64,000 nt of DNA from Petrosia ficiformis (GCA_947044365.1 OX345636.1:48710896-48774895), one strand, 5' to 3'. Positions 34,664 to 47,120 are shown, numbered from the stretch's first letter. Numbers and translations are program-made. The notes: generated by a model from the letters alone, not told the origin.

Positions 34664-35040
34664 TGTATATATATGTATATATATATGTATATGTATATAT
34701 GTATACATATGTATATATATATATGTATATGTATATATGTATATATATGTATATGTTTATGTGTGTGTATATATATATATATGTGTATATATGTGTGTAT
34801 ACATATGTATATATATATGTGTATGTATATATATATGTGTATGTATATGTGTATGTATATATATATGTGTAATAATTATATATATATATATATATAAATT
34901 ATATATATATAATTATATATATAATATATATAATTATAATTATAATTATATATCTGTACATATATCAGATTATATATGTATATATATATGTGTATGTATA
35001 TATATATGTGTATGTATATGTGTATGTATATATATATGTG

Positions 35041-35086
<46 letters not shown>

Positions 35087-35099
35087 GTATATATAATTA

Positions 35100-35130
<31 letters not shown>

Positions 35131-35133
35131 GTG

Positions 35134-35189
<56 letters not shown>

Positions 35190-35200
35190 TATAAACATAT
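34573..35200. repeat. (TA)n / (TATG)n simple-sequence tract
   Basis: About 630 bp of TA, TATG and TGTG repeats, including two similar halves that both contain GTATATATATATGTGTATG. Long frames of Tyr, Ile, Met and Val are artefacts. Confidence 0.95.
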
Positions 35201-35370
35201 ATACCCGTTCCCTTGTTGACTGGAAAATCAGTTCTCCAAGGTAGCTTGAAAAGTGAAAACCTGTGATGTAGTACAACTTTCTGCCAACCATATAGTATTG
35301 TAAATCTAAACATAACTCATGAATAAAGGTCTATACTTTCTGGTTACCCCAACTGTTTTTGAATCAACAT

Positions 35371-35834
35371 TAAGGATGTGCGATAATATCGATATAGTGA
35401 TATTTTCATCACTGAAGTAATTATCGTGATAAGCGATATCAGGAATCTATATCGCGATATAATTATAATATTCATTATTCAATAATTATTATTGCTTGAC
35501 ACATGCGTTCATGCATGCGTAGTTCAGTTTATACACAGATGGCTAGGCTAGCAAGGAAGTTGAAGAATAGCATGATCCTTTGGCTCCATTTGTAGGAGCC
35601 AAAAGCAAGATCTGGCAGTTATTCAGATTCAAGGTCGATGCTCCAACTAAACAGTAAAGAGGTAATTTGTCATTTGTTTAAGGGGCATTTGCCTTGCAGT
35701 GGCAACATTACTAATCTTCTTTATCATTTGTGGATTTGCTACATGGAGGAACACAAAGCTTTAAAGTATTGCGATTATTGTGATAAACTTTATATGATAA
35801 TTGGGACAGAAAATTTTGATGATACACATCCTTA
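35371..35834 (+). mobile_element. hAT element relic with BED-finger remnant and perfect 8-bp target duplication
   Basis: Ends are TAAGGATGTG and CACATCCTTA. ATCAACAT flanks it on both sides (35363-35370 and 35835-35842), the 8-bp duplication typical of hAT elements. Inside, GAKSKIWQLFRFKVDAPTKQ is followed, after a frameshift near 35650, by KEVICHLFKGHLPCSGNITN and LLYHL, a worn BED zinc finger from the transposase N-terminus. The catalytic part is deleted. Confidence 0.8.
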
Positions 35835-36018
35835 ATCAACATACATTTCTTCCTTCTTTGCAACAGTCTTCCCAAGTTTCACTAGATCAGGTATAAGTAA
35901 TCACTTGGAGAAGCATTATATTATGGTTAGACTGATGTACAGAATTACGAAAACAAATCCATATGTGCATTGTCCAAGAGAGAGTGTGTGTACTTGCTCA
36001 TATATTGGAACTCTGTAG

Positions 36019-36122
36019 GAGTTAAGGAAGCGTTTCTCAAAGTTGGTCAAGGAGTGATAGATAATCATCTACTTACCTCAACCTCAGTGAGTCCATTCAG
36101 TGGTACCATCTCTCTCTCTCTC

Positions 36123-36170
<48 letters not shown>

Positions 36171-36281
36171 TTTCTCTGTAGGAGTTAACGAAGTGTTTCT
36201 CAAAGTTGGTCAAGGAGTGATAGATAATCATCTACTTACCCTCAACCTCAGTGAGTAGTTCATTTAGTCCATTCAGTGGTA

Positions 36282-36318
<37 letters not shown>

Positions 36319-36543
36319 GGAGTTAAGGAAGCGTTTCTCAAAGTTGGTCAAGGAGTGATAGATAATCATCTACTTACCCTCAACCTCAGTGAGTAGTTCA
36401 TTTAGTCCATTCAGTGGTACCATCTCTCTCTCTCTCTCTGTAGGAGTTAAGGAAGCGTTTCTCAAAGTTGGTCAAGGAGTGATAGATAATCATCTACTTA
36501 CCCTCAACCTCAGTGAGTAGTTCATTTAGTCCATTCAGTGGTA

Positions 36544-36580
<37 letters not shown>

Positions 36581-36680
36581 GGAGTTAAGGAAGCGTTTCT
36601 CAAAGTTGGTCAAGGAGTGATAGATAATCATCTACTTGCCTCAACCTCAGTGAGTAGTTCATTTAGTCCATTCAGTGGTA

Positions 36681-36717
<37 letters not shown>

Positions 36718-36959
36718 GGAGTTAAGGAAGCGTTTCTCAAAGTTGGTCAAGGAGTGATAGATAATCATCTACTTACCTCAACCTCAGTGAGTAGTTCATT
36801 TAGTCCATTCAGTGGTACCATCTCTCTCTCTCTCTCTCTCTCTCTCTTCTTTCTCTGTAGGAGTTAAGGAAGCGTTTCTCAAAGTTGGTCAAGGAGTGAT
36901 AGATAATCATCTACTTACCTCAACCTCAGTGAGTAGTTCATTTAGTCCATTCAGTGGTA

Positions 36960-37052
<93 letters not shown>

Positions 37053-37410
37053 TTTCTCTGTAGGAGTTAAGGAAGTGTTTCTCAAAGTTGGTCAAGGAGT
37101 GATAGATAATCATCTACTTACCCTCAACCTCAGTGAGTAGTTCATTTAGTCCATTCAGTGGTACCATCTCTCTCTCTCTCTGTAGGAGTTAAGGAAGCGT
37201 TTCTCAAAGTTGGTCAAGGAGTGATAGATAATCATCTACTTACCCTCAACCTGAGTGAGTAGTTCATTTAGTCCATTCAGTGGTACCATCTCTCTCTCTC
37301 TCTCTCTGTAGGAGTTAAGGAAGCGTTTCTCAAAGTTGGTCAAGGAGTGATAGATAATCATCTACTTGCCTCAACCTCAGTGAGTAGTTCATTTAGTCCA
37401 TTCAGTGGTA

Positions 37411-37471
<61 letters not shown>

Positions 37472-37582
37472 TTTCTCTGTAGGAGTTAAGGAAGTGTTTC
37501 TCAAAGTTGGTCAAGGAGTGATAGATAATCATCTACTTACCCTCAACCTCAGTGAGTAGTTCATTTAGTCCATTCAGTGGTA

Positions 37583-37619
<37 letters not shown>

Positions 37620-37862
37620 GGAGTTAAGGAAGCGTTTCTCAAAGTTGGTCAAGGAGTGATAGATAATCATCTACTTACCTCAACCTCAGTGAGTAGTTCA
37701 TTTAGTCCATTCAGTGGTACCATCTCTCTCTCTCTCTCTCTCTCTCTCTTCTTTCTCTGTAGGAGTTAAGGAAGCGTTTCTCAAAGTTGGTCAAGGAGTG
37801 ATAGATAATCATCTACTTACCCTCAACCTCAGTGAGTAGTTCATTTAGTCCATTCAGTGGTA

Positions 37863-37915
<53 letters not shown>

Positions 37916-38035
37916 TTTCTCTGTAGGAGTTAAGGAAGTGTTTCTCAAAGTTGGTCAAGGAGTGATAGATAATCATCTACTTATATACCCTCAACCTCAG
38001 TGAGTAGTTCATTTAGTCCATTCAGTGGTACCACC
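36019..38035 (+). repeat. Tandem array of 14 exon-like units with splice signals on both strands
   Basis: Each unit: a (TC)n tract ending TGTAG, a 68-69-base block starting GAGTTAAGGAAGCGTTTCTC, then GTGAGTAGTTCATTTAGTCC and GGTACCATC. Units start near 36019, 36181, 36319, 36443, 36579, 36719, 36860, 37063, 37186, 37311, 37481, 37619, 37760 and 37925. On the + strand the block is framed by a strong acceptor (polypyrimidine, TGTAG) and donor (CA/GTGAGT) and can code GVKEAFLKVGQGVIDNHLL; at 69 bases it is phase 1-1. On the - strand GAG/GTAAGT and CTCCTACAG bound an intron of about 65 bases, leaving an exon coding (RE)n and VPLNGLNELLTEVE. Units 2, 8, 11 and 14 share a TTCCTTTCTCTGTAG start and a GTGTTTCTC variant, a higher-order pattern. 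No flanking gene clearly claims it. Confidence 0.85.
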
Positions 38036-38377
38036 TCTCTCTCTCTCTCTCTCTCTGTTAATCTGAAAGCTATTATTAATCTCCCTGTGGTAAGTCTCTC
38101 TCCTCTCTCTCGCTTTCTCTCTCTGTCATCGTTAGTGGGTATCTCTGCAATTGATTCGTGTGTGTAGCACACTAGTTAAAATTAATCATATATGTTGAGT
38201 ATATACGTATCTGAATGCCATTTATTGGAAGATTACAGAAGTTGTAAATGGTTTGACTTGTTTGAACCATTTCAAGTTAATCATATCATACATGTAATGT
38301 TCACAAGCTCGAAGTGGTTTGACTTGTTTGAACCATTTCAAAGTAATCATAGAGAGTATGTTTTACACCATGCAGAA

Positions 38378-39728
38378 ATGGCTACTTCTGGAAATGAGGA
38401 AGCTATGATTCAGCAACTAGAGGTACAAATTCAAAATATAGGGGACGAAATTAAACAAGTTGACCAAGACATTACGAAAGCTAAGGATACAGAAATGAAG
38501 GATCTCCTGAGAGAGAAGCAGCATGAACTGATAAAAGAGGAGAATCAACTGAGAAGAGTGAAGCATCAACTGAGAGAGGAGAAGCTGAAACAGCAGCAGA
38601 GCAAACATAGTAAGTACAATGATGTGTGCTACTGTTTAGTGCTGGTGAGGCATTAGGTGATAGTCTGGGTATATCTTTCTCTGTGTTATATAGTTCAAAA
38701 GAAGAGAAAAATAAAGGGAGCTATTCCAGATGACAAAGGTGAGTGCTTATACCAGTGTTCTCGTTAGGCCTTTTTGTGGTGGTTATTATTGTTATACTTA
38801 ATTACCATTGTTTAAACTTGAAGATAAATCATGTTTATATATTCATTATTTATTTAAAAGCGTGGGTGACACCACCATATATGAAAATCCTGGCGAGAAC
38901 ACTGGCTTATACCCTTTTACTTCCATTTGCAGTCACTAATTGATGTGAACTCTGCATTCTGTAGGATTGTGCTACATTATTCATCTAAACCATCCAGCAG
39001 TGTTTAAAGGATCACAAGCTGACGCGATGCTAGATCAATTTTATAAGTCAGTGCATTACAGCACTGAAGGTTATTGGACTTATATAAGAAGGAACCCACC
39101 TACGTATTTCTATGTGTTTGATAAACCAGTTGCAGCCACTGATGCAGACATGAATACTCATTTCAATTTAGTCCAAACGATTACATCACCAACTGAAACA
39201 ATTTTGCCTTCTCACAGTTGCATAGAAACGATACTAGATTTGGATATGACCATAGTATATATGAAGTCGAAGTCACGTGTTGGGGAGTTTAAAGCTCTAG
39301 ATGAGATTTCTATTCCAGAACAAATGTTGAATGATGTTCTTTGTTTGCAACTCCAGAAGTATATAGAAAACAGTTTGGATTATAAAGATTTTTGTGTATA
39401 TACAAATACAAGCAAGGTTCTTTATGATACACGAGCAATTTCCATTTTTTCAAGTTCGAAGCCTGACCTTATGATGTTTCATAGGGATAACCCCGAAACA
39501 GGGGTAGTTTGCCAACGTAACGTGGAAGTGGAAGAGGATATGGAAACAGAAGAGTACGTAACCCTTAGTGGTATGGCAAGTGAAAATAAATTAGATCATG
39601 TTAAAAGTCCTTTGGCCCAACTCTTGGGCAATATGGAAAAAGTTGCTGGTGAGATGGCGAAGGTGTTTATCACAAAGGATACAATGGAGAAAAGAATAGA
39701 ATTATTTAAAATATATAATCAACTATAA
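38378..39728 (+). CDS. Three-exon gene: coiled coil plus possible PD-(D/E)XK-like domain
   Basis: Exons 38378-38609, 38694-38738 and 38965-39728, joined by phase-1 introns with GTAAGT/TATAG and GTGAGT/TGTAG signals; about 346 residues. Residues about 5-75 form a charged coiled coil (QQLEVQIQNIGDEIKQVDQ, EKQHELIKEENQLRRVK). A basic KKRKIK follows, possibly nuclear. The rest is a globular domain with SSSKPDLMMF, then RNVEVEE, spaced like the acidic residues of PD-(D/E)XK nuclease folds such as those in Crinkler-type proteins; the usual Lys is Glu here, so activity is doubtful. The start could be the ATG at 38192 (62 more codons), but that part is a DNA-level duplication of AAGTGGTTTGACTTGTTTGA, so I prefer 38378. 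Function not recognised. Confidence 0.75.
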
Positions 39729-40332
39729 GACGAATAGTTGTGAACCTTATTTGTTGACACTAAGACTAACTGAGCCAAGCTACACATTATTAGAGAAGGG
39801 AAGTGAAAATTTGGAGATCCACACAGCTTTACAACGAATCCTATAAACTAATACAAGAATTTTAACGTAAAATCCTTTTACATTTATATTTCAAAGTGAG
39901 ATTGTTGATTTTAAAAAAAACATTTATTATAAAACATTTAATATCATTTCTTTTCAAACTATTTGAAAAGATGGTGAAGTAAATGACAAGAGCTACAAAT
40001 AAAAGGTGATTTCAATATCACTAACAATCCAAACCTACTAATATTAGGGGCTTACACAAGTCACTGTGCATGCACAAATATCGTAATGGATAAATTGATG
40101 CTTTCGAACTACTTAGAAATCAGTCATATGTAATGAGTACATGCATTTAATATGCATTCTGTACTAGTTCGAAGCAGTTCAACACCTTCGAACCGCTATA
40201 AATTAATCGTATATTAATATTATTATTATGCTAGTTCTAAGTAGTTTCGAACCATGCAATTAAACTTTTAAGTGGTTTGAAGCTATCGAACTACTTTGCA
40301 CTAGTGTAATAGGAGAAAGATAGAAAGAAAGA

Positions 40333-40365
<33 letters not shown>
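39729..40365. other. 3' flank with TTCGAA-type repeats, no gene
   Basis: Contains several GTTCGAAGCAGTTC and TTCGAACCGCT-like pieces and AAGTGGTTTGAAGC, echoing the duplicated sequence upstream of the preceding gene at 38238-38345. This may be a worn repeat pair around that gene. A (TC)n run sits at 40334-40370. Confidence 0.4.
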
Positions 40366-40373
<8 letters not shown>

Positions 40374-42228
40374 AGAAGAGTACAATATTAATTATTAATG
40401 AGCTATGAAGAGTACTAGTAACATATAGAAGAGTGCAATATTAATTATTAATGAGCTATGAAAAGTACTAGTAACATATAGAAGAGTACAATATTAATTA
40501 TTAATGAGCTATAGAAGAGTACTAGTAACATATAGAAGAGTGCAATATTAATTATTAATGAGCTATAGAAGAGTGCTAGTAACATATAGAAGAGTACAAT
40601 ATTAATTATTAGTAAGCTATAGAAGAGTACTAGTAACATATAGAAGAGTGCAATATTAATTATTAGTAAGCTATAGAAGAGTACTAGTAACATATAGAAG
40701 AGTGCAATATTAATTATTAGTAAGCTATAGAAGAGTACTAGTAACATATAGAAGAGTGCAATATTAATTATTAGTAAGCTATAGAAGAGTACTAGTAACA
40801 TATAGAAGAGTACAATATTAATTATTAGTAAGCTATAGAAGAGTACTAGTAACATATAGAAGAGTACAATATTAATTATTAATGAGCTATAGAAGAGTAC
40901 TAGTAACATATAGAAGAGTGCAATATTAATTATTAGTAAGCTATAGAAGAGTACTAGTAACATATAGAAGAGTACAATATTAATTATTAATGAGCTATAG
41001 AAGAGTGCTAGTAACATATAGAAGAGTGCAATATTAATTATTAGTAAGCTATAGAAGAGTACTAGTAACATATAGAAGAGTGCAATATTAATTATTAGTA
41101 AGCTATAGAAGAGTACTAGTAACATATAGAAGAGTGCAATATTAATTATTAATGAGCTATAGAAGAGTACTAGTAACATATAGAAGAGTGCAATATTAAT
41201 TATTAGTAAGCTATAGAAGAGTACTAGTAACATATAGAAGAGTACAATATTAATTATTAATGAGCTATAGAAGAGTACTAGTAACATATAGAAGAGTGCA
41301 ATATTAATTATTAGTAAGCTATAGAAGAGTACTAGTAACATATAGAAGAGTACAATATTAATTATTAATGAGCTATGAAGAGTGCTAGTAACATATAGAA
41401 GAGTGCAATATTAATTATTAATGAGCTATGAAGAGTGCTAGTAACATATAGAAGAGTACAATATTAATTATTAATGAGCTATGAAGTGTACTAGTAACAT
41501 ATAGAAGAGTGCAATATTAATTATTAGTAAGCTATAGAAGAGTACTAGTAACATATAGAAGAGTACAATATTAATTATTAGTGAGCTATAGAAGAGTACT
41601 AGTAACATATAGAAGAGTGCAATATTAATTATTAGTAAGCTATGAAGAGTACTAGTAACATATAGAAGAGTACAATATTAATTATTAATGAGCTATAGAA
41701 GAGTGCTAGTAACATATAGAAGAGTACAATATTAATTATTAATGAGCTATGAAGTGTACTAGTAACATATAGAAGAGTGCAATATTAATTATTAGTAAGC
41801 TATAGAAGAGTACTAGTAACATATAGAAGAGTGCAATATTAATTATTAATGAGCTATAGAAGAGTGCTAGTAACATATAGAAGAGTACAATATTAATTAT
41901 TAATGAGCTATAGAAGAGTGCTAGTAACATATAGAAGAGTACAATATTAATTATTAATGAGCTATAGAAGAGTACTAGTAACATATAGAAGAGTACAATA
42001 TTAATTATTAATGAGCTATAGAAGAGTACTAGTAACATATAGAAGAGTACAATATTAATTATTAATGAGCTATGAAGAGTACTAGTAACATATAGAAGAG
42101 TGCAATATTAATTATTAATGAGCTATAGAAGAGTGCTAGTAACATATAGAAGAGTACAATATTAATTATTAATGAGCTATAGAAGAGTGCTAGTAACATA
42201 TAGAAGAGTACAATATTAATTATTATTA
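40366..42228. repeat. 54-bp satellite, about 34 copies
   Basis: Unit: AACATATAGAAGAGTGCAAT, ATTAATTATTAGTAAGCTAT, AGAAGAGTACTAGT. Variants at a few fixed sites (GTGC or GTAC, AGTAAG or AATGAG) and occasional one-base losses in CTATGAAGAG units. Because 54 is a multiple of three, one - strand frame runs for nearly 300 codons as an 18-residue hydrophobic repeat (YMLLVLFYSLLIINIALF). This is not treated as a gene. Confidence 0.95.
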
Positions 42229-42231
42229 GCA

Positions 42232-42345
42232 CACTATAATACAATATATTATAATTATAATGGTGACATCTCCTGCATAGTGTGCACGTGGAAGGTCTAT
42301 ATACAATATATAGGACTCACCACATCAAAGGAATGATGTCACCAT
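42232..42345. mobile_element. Foldback element copy
   Basis: ATGGTGACATCTCCTGCATA on the left is mirrored by GGAATGATGTCACCAT on the right, around GGTCTATATACAATATATAG. The same arms appear at 6917-7015 (CTCTTTGATGTGGCGAGGTC, AGAGATGTCACCAT). Confidence 0.55.
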
Positions 42346-42440
42346 CATATATATATATATATATATATGTATATGTTACGTCACGGTAAAAGGAATGATG
42401 TCACCATCATATACATATATATATAATTATATATATATAT

Positions 42441-42726
42441 TAGGGCTGGGAATCGGCTGAGATTCTGAAATCGATTATCATTAACTTCAAGTCGATTGAT
42501 AATCGATTAAAATCAGCAGAAGTAATTAGGCCAATTAAGTCAATTAATGCAGGAAACTCCTCCCATTAGATGATCAAAAAGGCTTCCAATCACTTCCATA
42601 TTGTACACTATTTGCCATCACATGCTTTAAAAGTATGTCTTCTGGAATAATTAGCATAATCGATATCACGATAATCAGAAGAATTTTCAATATTGATTGA
42701 TTAATCGATTAATCGTCCCAGCCCTA
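42441..42726. mobile_element. hAT-like MITE nested in a foldback element
   Basis: TAGGGCTGGGAATCGGCTGA at the left and CGTCCCAGCCCTA at the right, with ATCGATTA-rich subterminal sequence. The sequence on both sides (GTATATGTTACGTCACG left, GTATATGTTATGTCACGC right) belongs to another element, suggesting insertion into it. Confidence 0.7.
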
Positions 42727-42744
42727 ATATATATGTATGTATAT

Positions 42745-42990
42745 GTTATGTCACGCTACAAGTGCTATATGACATTAATAACCACCAAGCCCGAAGGCGA
42801 GGTGCTTATAAATGTGATATTGCATGAGTAGCGTGACAACTAATATATCACACGTGTCTGTACTGCATATAGGACCCTTTTTTTGTGTCCTCGAGTGTGA
42901 TATAGCCTTCGCAGGCTCGGGCTATATCACATCCTCAGACACAAAACTCAGGTCCTATATTTTGTATATAGGACCTGTTAGCATACTATA
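42745..42990. mobile_element. Pair of foldback elements
   Basis: 42745-42838: TATGTCACGCTACA and TGCATGAGTAGCGTGACA flank AAGCCCGAAGGCGAGG. 42860-42987: GTGTCCTCGAGTGTGATATA and TATATCACATCCTCAGACAC form a nested palindrome, followed by GGACCTGTTAGCATACTATA. Same family as 7033-7168 and 59300-59520. Confidence 0.6.
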
Positions 42991-43100
42991 TGTATTAATG
43001 TATATATATTACACACACACACATATATATATATATACATGCATTATATTATATACAAGAATGAAACAAAAAAAATGAAACAAGATGTCTTATATCTAAC

Positions 43101-43242
43101 CACACTGTTTTGACAAAGCCACAAAACAAGAATGCGGGTTGTTATACTCAGATATTACATCACCTTTCACTGAAAATATGTTGTGAAGAGTTCCTGCTTG
43201 ACTGTGTTTTGTAAGTGAATGAAGACCACTTAAGGATTCTTC
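43101..43242 (-). CDS. Possible exon of a large - strand gene
   Basis: Between TTTATCCTAG and a GTTAGA donor the - strand is open in phase 0 for 142 bases: EESLSGLHSLTKHSQAG, LHNIFSVKGDVISEYNNP, HSCFVALSKQC. It may belong with the Calx-beta exon at 47121-47248 in one adhesion-GPCR-like gene, since such proteins mix Calx-beta and other extracellular repeats. That link is inference; the segment itself is not recognised. Confidence 0.4.
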
Positions 43243-43669
43243 CTAGGATAAAGAGGCACATGTTTGTATGGAAAAGGATTATGAAGGCTGATATGAAATT
43301 ATGTCAGATCAACATGTACATTGATTGGCATTATCTGACAGCATTAACTTGATGTCATACACATACAAACACAGACACACACACGGGCCCTGGTTGCTTT
43401 GAGATATTTTTAACTTATAATATATACAGGTTTATTGTAACATAACCAATACAGGTGAAGAAACTAGGTGGAAATTTACATAGAAAAGCATAAACAGGCT
43501 TATGTAGCACACTATTGACCCAATTAAGTTGATATTTACCACTTCTCTCTCTGGGCCACTGACAGCATTACCTCTTTTATTAATGTATATTCTCAATGGT
43601 GAACACACTACATTGTATAGGCCTATACACAAAAAACTTCTGAATCTATTTGTAGACAGACATACTTAG

Positions 43670-44360
43670 TAAAGTGCTTGAAGCACAATTTCAAGCACTT
43701 TCAAATTAAGGGCTTGAAGCACAAACAAGCACCTTTTGACCAAATATATACTCCCTAGCTTCAGAGGATGACAGTTTCTCTATGAAGAAAACAATGTGAC
43801 AGAAAATATATCATAAAATCAACTGATGTGAATTTTTGTAAATTTTAGTACTACAATTACTGCTACTAGACTAGTCTACATAGTGTACTACTAGTACTGT
43901 ATGTATACCATGTGGTTCATTCAGTTAGTTGAAACTTTAGTAGATCCAGATATGGTCTCATCTGTTTACATATGGCCTTAAAAGATGCCTTCCACAGACT
44001 GAGAGTTATTAAAACAGTAGGTAGCTTTTTTTTCTCAGCCATCTTACCCTAAAAGCAGTCTCAAAGTGTGAAAATAGCAGCTGTCAAAGAAATTATTTCC
44101 ACAGCAGCTGAATTAGTGTGAATAGAACTGCTGAATTGGTCCTTTGTACAATTTATACATACTGATTACCAGTATTGATTAAAAATTTATGATATTGTAT
44201 AAAGCACTTCAAGCCTTTGTGCTTAATAATGCTATAATGTGCTTAAATGCAAGCTCAAGCACAAGCACAATTTAGTCAGTGCATGCAGCTAACATTGCTT
44301 CAAAGCACCTCCAAGCATTTCAAAAAATATGCTGAAAGTGCTTTCAAGCACTTTAAGGAC
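43670..44360. mobile_element. MITE-like element with TAAAGTGCTTGAA ends
   Basis: The left end reads AGTAAAGTGCTTGAAGCAC; the right end, read inward, reads CCTTAAAGTGCTTGAAAGC. The interior carries many direct and inverted CAAGCACTT/AAGTGCTTG words (for example near 43690, 43735 and 44205-44260), as in elements with subterminal transposase-binding repeats. Confidence 0.5.
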
Positions 44361-44759
44361 TCATATCGGAATAATTTGTAGATACTGATTTTGTGTACAT
44401 GTGACATTTTCAGGGCAAACCATGGACAATCAGAATATACATACACTGATCAGATTGTTTCGACCTATTGGGTCTCATCAGCATGGTGTATCCCAATTCA
44501 CAATGCAATAATACACTGTTATTTTGGACAGATTAACACTATGTAAATAGAGTAACTATGTACCTCCAGTATAAGAGATGTACTATTTTCCAATCAACCG
44601 CAAGCAACTGGTTGCATCAACTATATCAGAAAAGCTACCACTGCCTTCATCATCTATAAGGTTTCTTTTTTCTTTCGTGTCTAGTATAGTCAGTATACCT
44701 CATATACGGTAAATTACATAGAACTCACGGGATCCTGTTTCTATTTACACTCGGGTATG

Positions 44760-45620
44760 ACCATAATTATACATGTACTTACCAACATATGGTTACATGT
44801 ATATGTACATATATATGTATAACTCTACTAGTACTGAGGATCATACATGTAGTGTACATATGACCATACTTATACTTAGCAACATATGTGTACATGTATA
44901 TGTACACATACATGTATATATGTACTAGTACTGAGAGTCATACATGTAGTGCACACAAATGTACATGTATGACCATACTTATACTTAGCAACATATGTGT
45001 ACATGCATATGTACATATATATGTATGATTCTACTAGTACTGAGGGTCATACTTGTATTGTACATACATGTACATGTATGATCATACTTATACACATGTG
45101 TACATGTATATGCACATATATATGTATGACTGTACTAGTACTGAGGGTAGTGCACATATGACCATACATATAATTAGCAACATATGTTTACATGTATATT
45201 TACATATATATGTATATATGACTCTACTAGTACTGAGGGTCATACATGTAGTGTACATATGACCATACTTATATATACTTAGCAAAATACACATACATGT
45301 AGTGTACATATGACCATACTTATACTTAGCAACATACACATACATGTATATGTATTACTCTACTAGTACTGAGGATCATACATGTAGTGCACATATGACC
45401 ATACTTATACTTAGCAACATACACATACATGTATATGTATTACTCTACTAGTACTGAGGATCATACATGTAGTGCACATATGACCATACTTATACTTAGC
45501 AACATACACATACATGTATATGTATGTATATGTATAACTCTACTAGTACTGAGGGTCATACATGTAGTGCACATATGACCATACTTATACCTAGCAACAT
45601 ACACATACATGTATATGTAT
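44760..45620. repeat. About 95-110-bp minisatellite, about nine copies
   Basis: Units with CTCTACTAGTACTGAGG, TCATACATGTAGTG, CATATGACCATACTTATAC and TTAGCAACATA plus TACATG tracts of varying length. Non-coding. Confidence 0.85.
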
Positions 45621-45972
45621 TACATGAGTTAATGAGTCAAATGGAGTTCCTCCTGCTGTGAATTTACCTTTCAGTGCGGGTAAGACTATCTCCTAATTAA
45701 TACTTCATAACTCTATAAATAAAGATAGTAATGATGTGAATCTTGACCATAGCAGTTATGTACATATAATTATGCATGTATTTGTTACAGTATATTTTAT
45801 GTACAATATACATAATTGTGACTGACTCTCAGCCTTCAATTACTCATTGTACAGCTTTACATGAATAAGTTATTACATGTACTACTGAGTATAACCAGGA
45901 CATCTCTACCACATGTACATGTACATGTATGTATTATAATAATATATTATTGTGTAAGATTGTGCAACTTAC

Positions 45973-46037
45973 ATTCATCTTCATCACTCTCCTCCATACC
46001 TGCTAGACGACAGCCAGAAGAGGTGGTGGGATGTGAT
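45973..46037 (-). CDS. Possible small exon, acidic
   Basis: Between CCATTCCCAG and a GTAAGT donor: HPTTSSGCRLAGMEESDEDE, in phase 2 to 1. A second candidate continuation, YSLTRTER, lies just after an acceptor near 45705 with a GTAAAT donor. Splice signals are good but there is no homology to support it. Confidence 0.3.
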
Positions 46038-46039
46038 CT

Positions 46040-47110
46040 GGGAATGGTTTCCCATATCAGTTACATCAAAACTGTTTTTCAAAAATTTATTGATACATAC
46101 CACAGCTATTAACACCAGAGCATTATTATCACCAGTCAACAGATATAATTAGTACCTCTGATGTGATATGCCAGCTGTGAAGTAAACATTCACACTAATT
46201 ACATTTATATTCTAGAACACATGTAAGAAGCACATGCTGACCTTTAATACTGCATGCACCAGCAGTGTCAGGTATGGAAGATAATGCTAATTACCAGAGC
46301 CCCATCATAATTCCATACACTTAATAATCGCATATTATTATCGAGATAAAGTGCCCAAGACATTGGTTATTTCATTGTCCTACAGGTCTAATACATACAT
46401 ATGTACATTGCAGTAGTTTACTAACTATTATACTATCACTTGTGAATATGCTAATTACCAAAGCACCACCTTAATTCCATAGCTGGTTGCAGCTATTACA
46501 ATTTACACAAGTTTCCTAATGTGCTAAAGAATTAAATTTTGGGAAATTTTGCTAAATATGAGTATGAATCTGATTCTCCTTGATAGTGGCCAGCTTTAGC
46601 CAGGCCTTTTATACCTATGTGGGGTTATTATGGGTTTTGCTTCATAAGTAACAACACATCCTGCATGAAGCAAACACACATTAACCAAACACACCATACA
46701 ATATAAAAGCCTTGCAATCAATGTAATCTATTGTAGTGTGGTATTCAATAACATAGTCAGATCAGCAAGTGCATAGTGAATTGGTTAGTAATGGACATTT
46801 TAGGCCCTTTTTACAAGCGTACAATAGAGCATTGTAAGTCAAACTAAAATTAAATCTGGAAAACTAAACTAATAAAAAATTGATTAGGCTACCAAAACTA
46901 AAACTTACTTCTAGAAGCCTTTCAAAACTAGAATGAAAAAAAAATACACCAAAAAATGAAAATAAAATAAACACAAAACAAGTAACAATTTGGATACAAA
47001 AAAGCAAGATCTGATTATCACAGGTAATAGAAATGAAGTATTACATTGGAATCAAATAAAATTATTATATACATGAATTTACACATGTACACATGTAATG
47101 TACATATGTA
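46040..47110. other. No gene seen
   Basis: AT-rich, probably intron of the - strand gene. Holds short oligo-A runs (46930-46990) and no clear repeat element. Confidence 0.4.
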
Positions 47111-47120
47111 ATGTACATAC

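Noticed and set aside
34440..35313. Long Tyr/Ile/Met frames on both strands
   Set aside because: Translations of the TA/TATG tract.
36019..38035. CRISPR-like array
   Set aside because: The intervening parts are TC tracts, not unique spacers.
40366..42228. CRISPR array
   Set aside because: Units are directly abutting 54-mers with no unique spacers, in a eukaryotic context.
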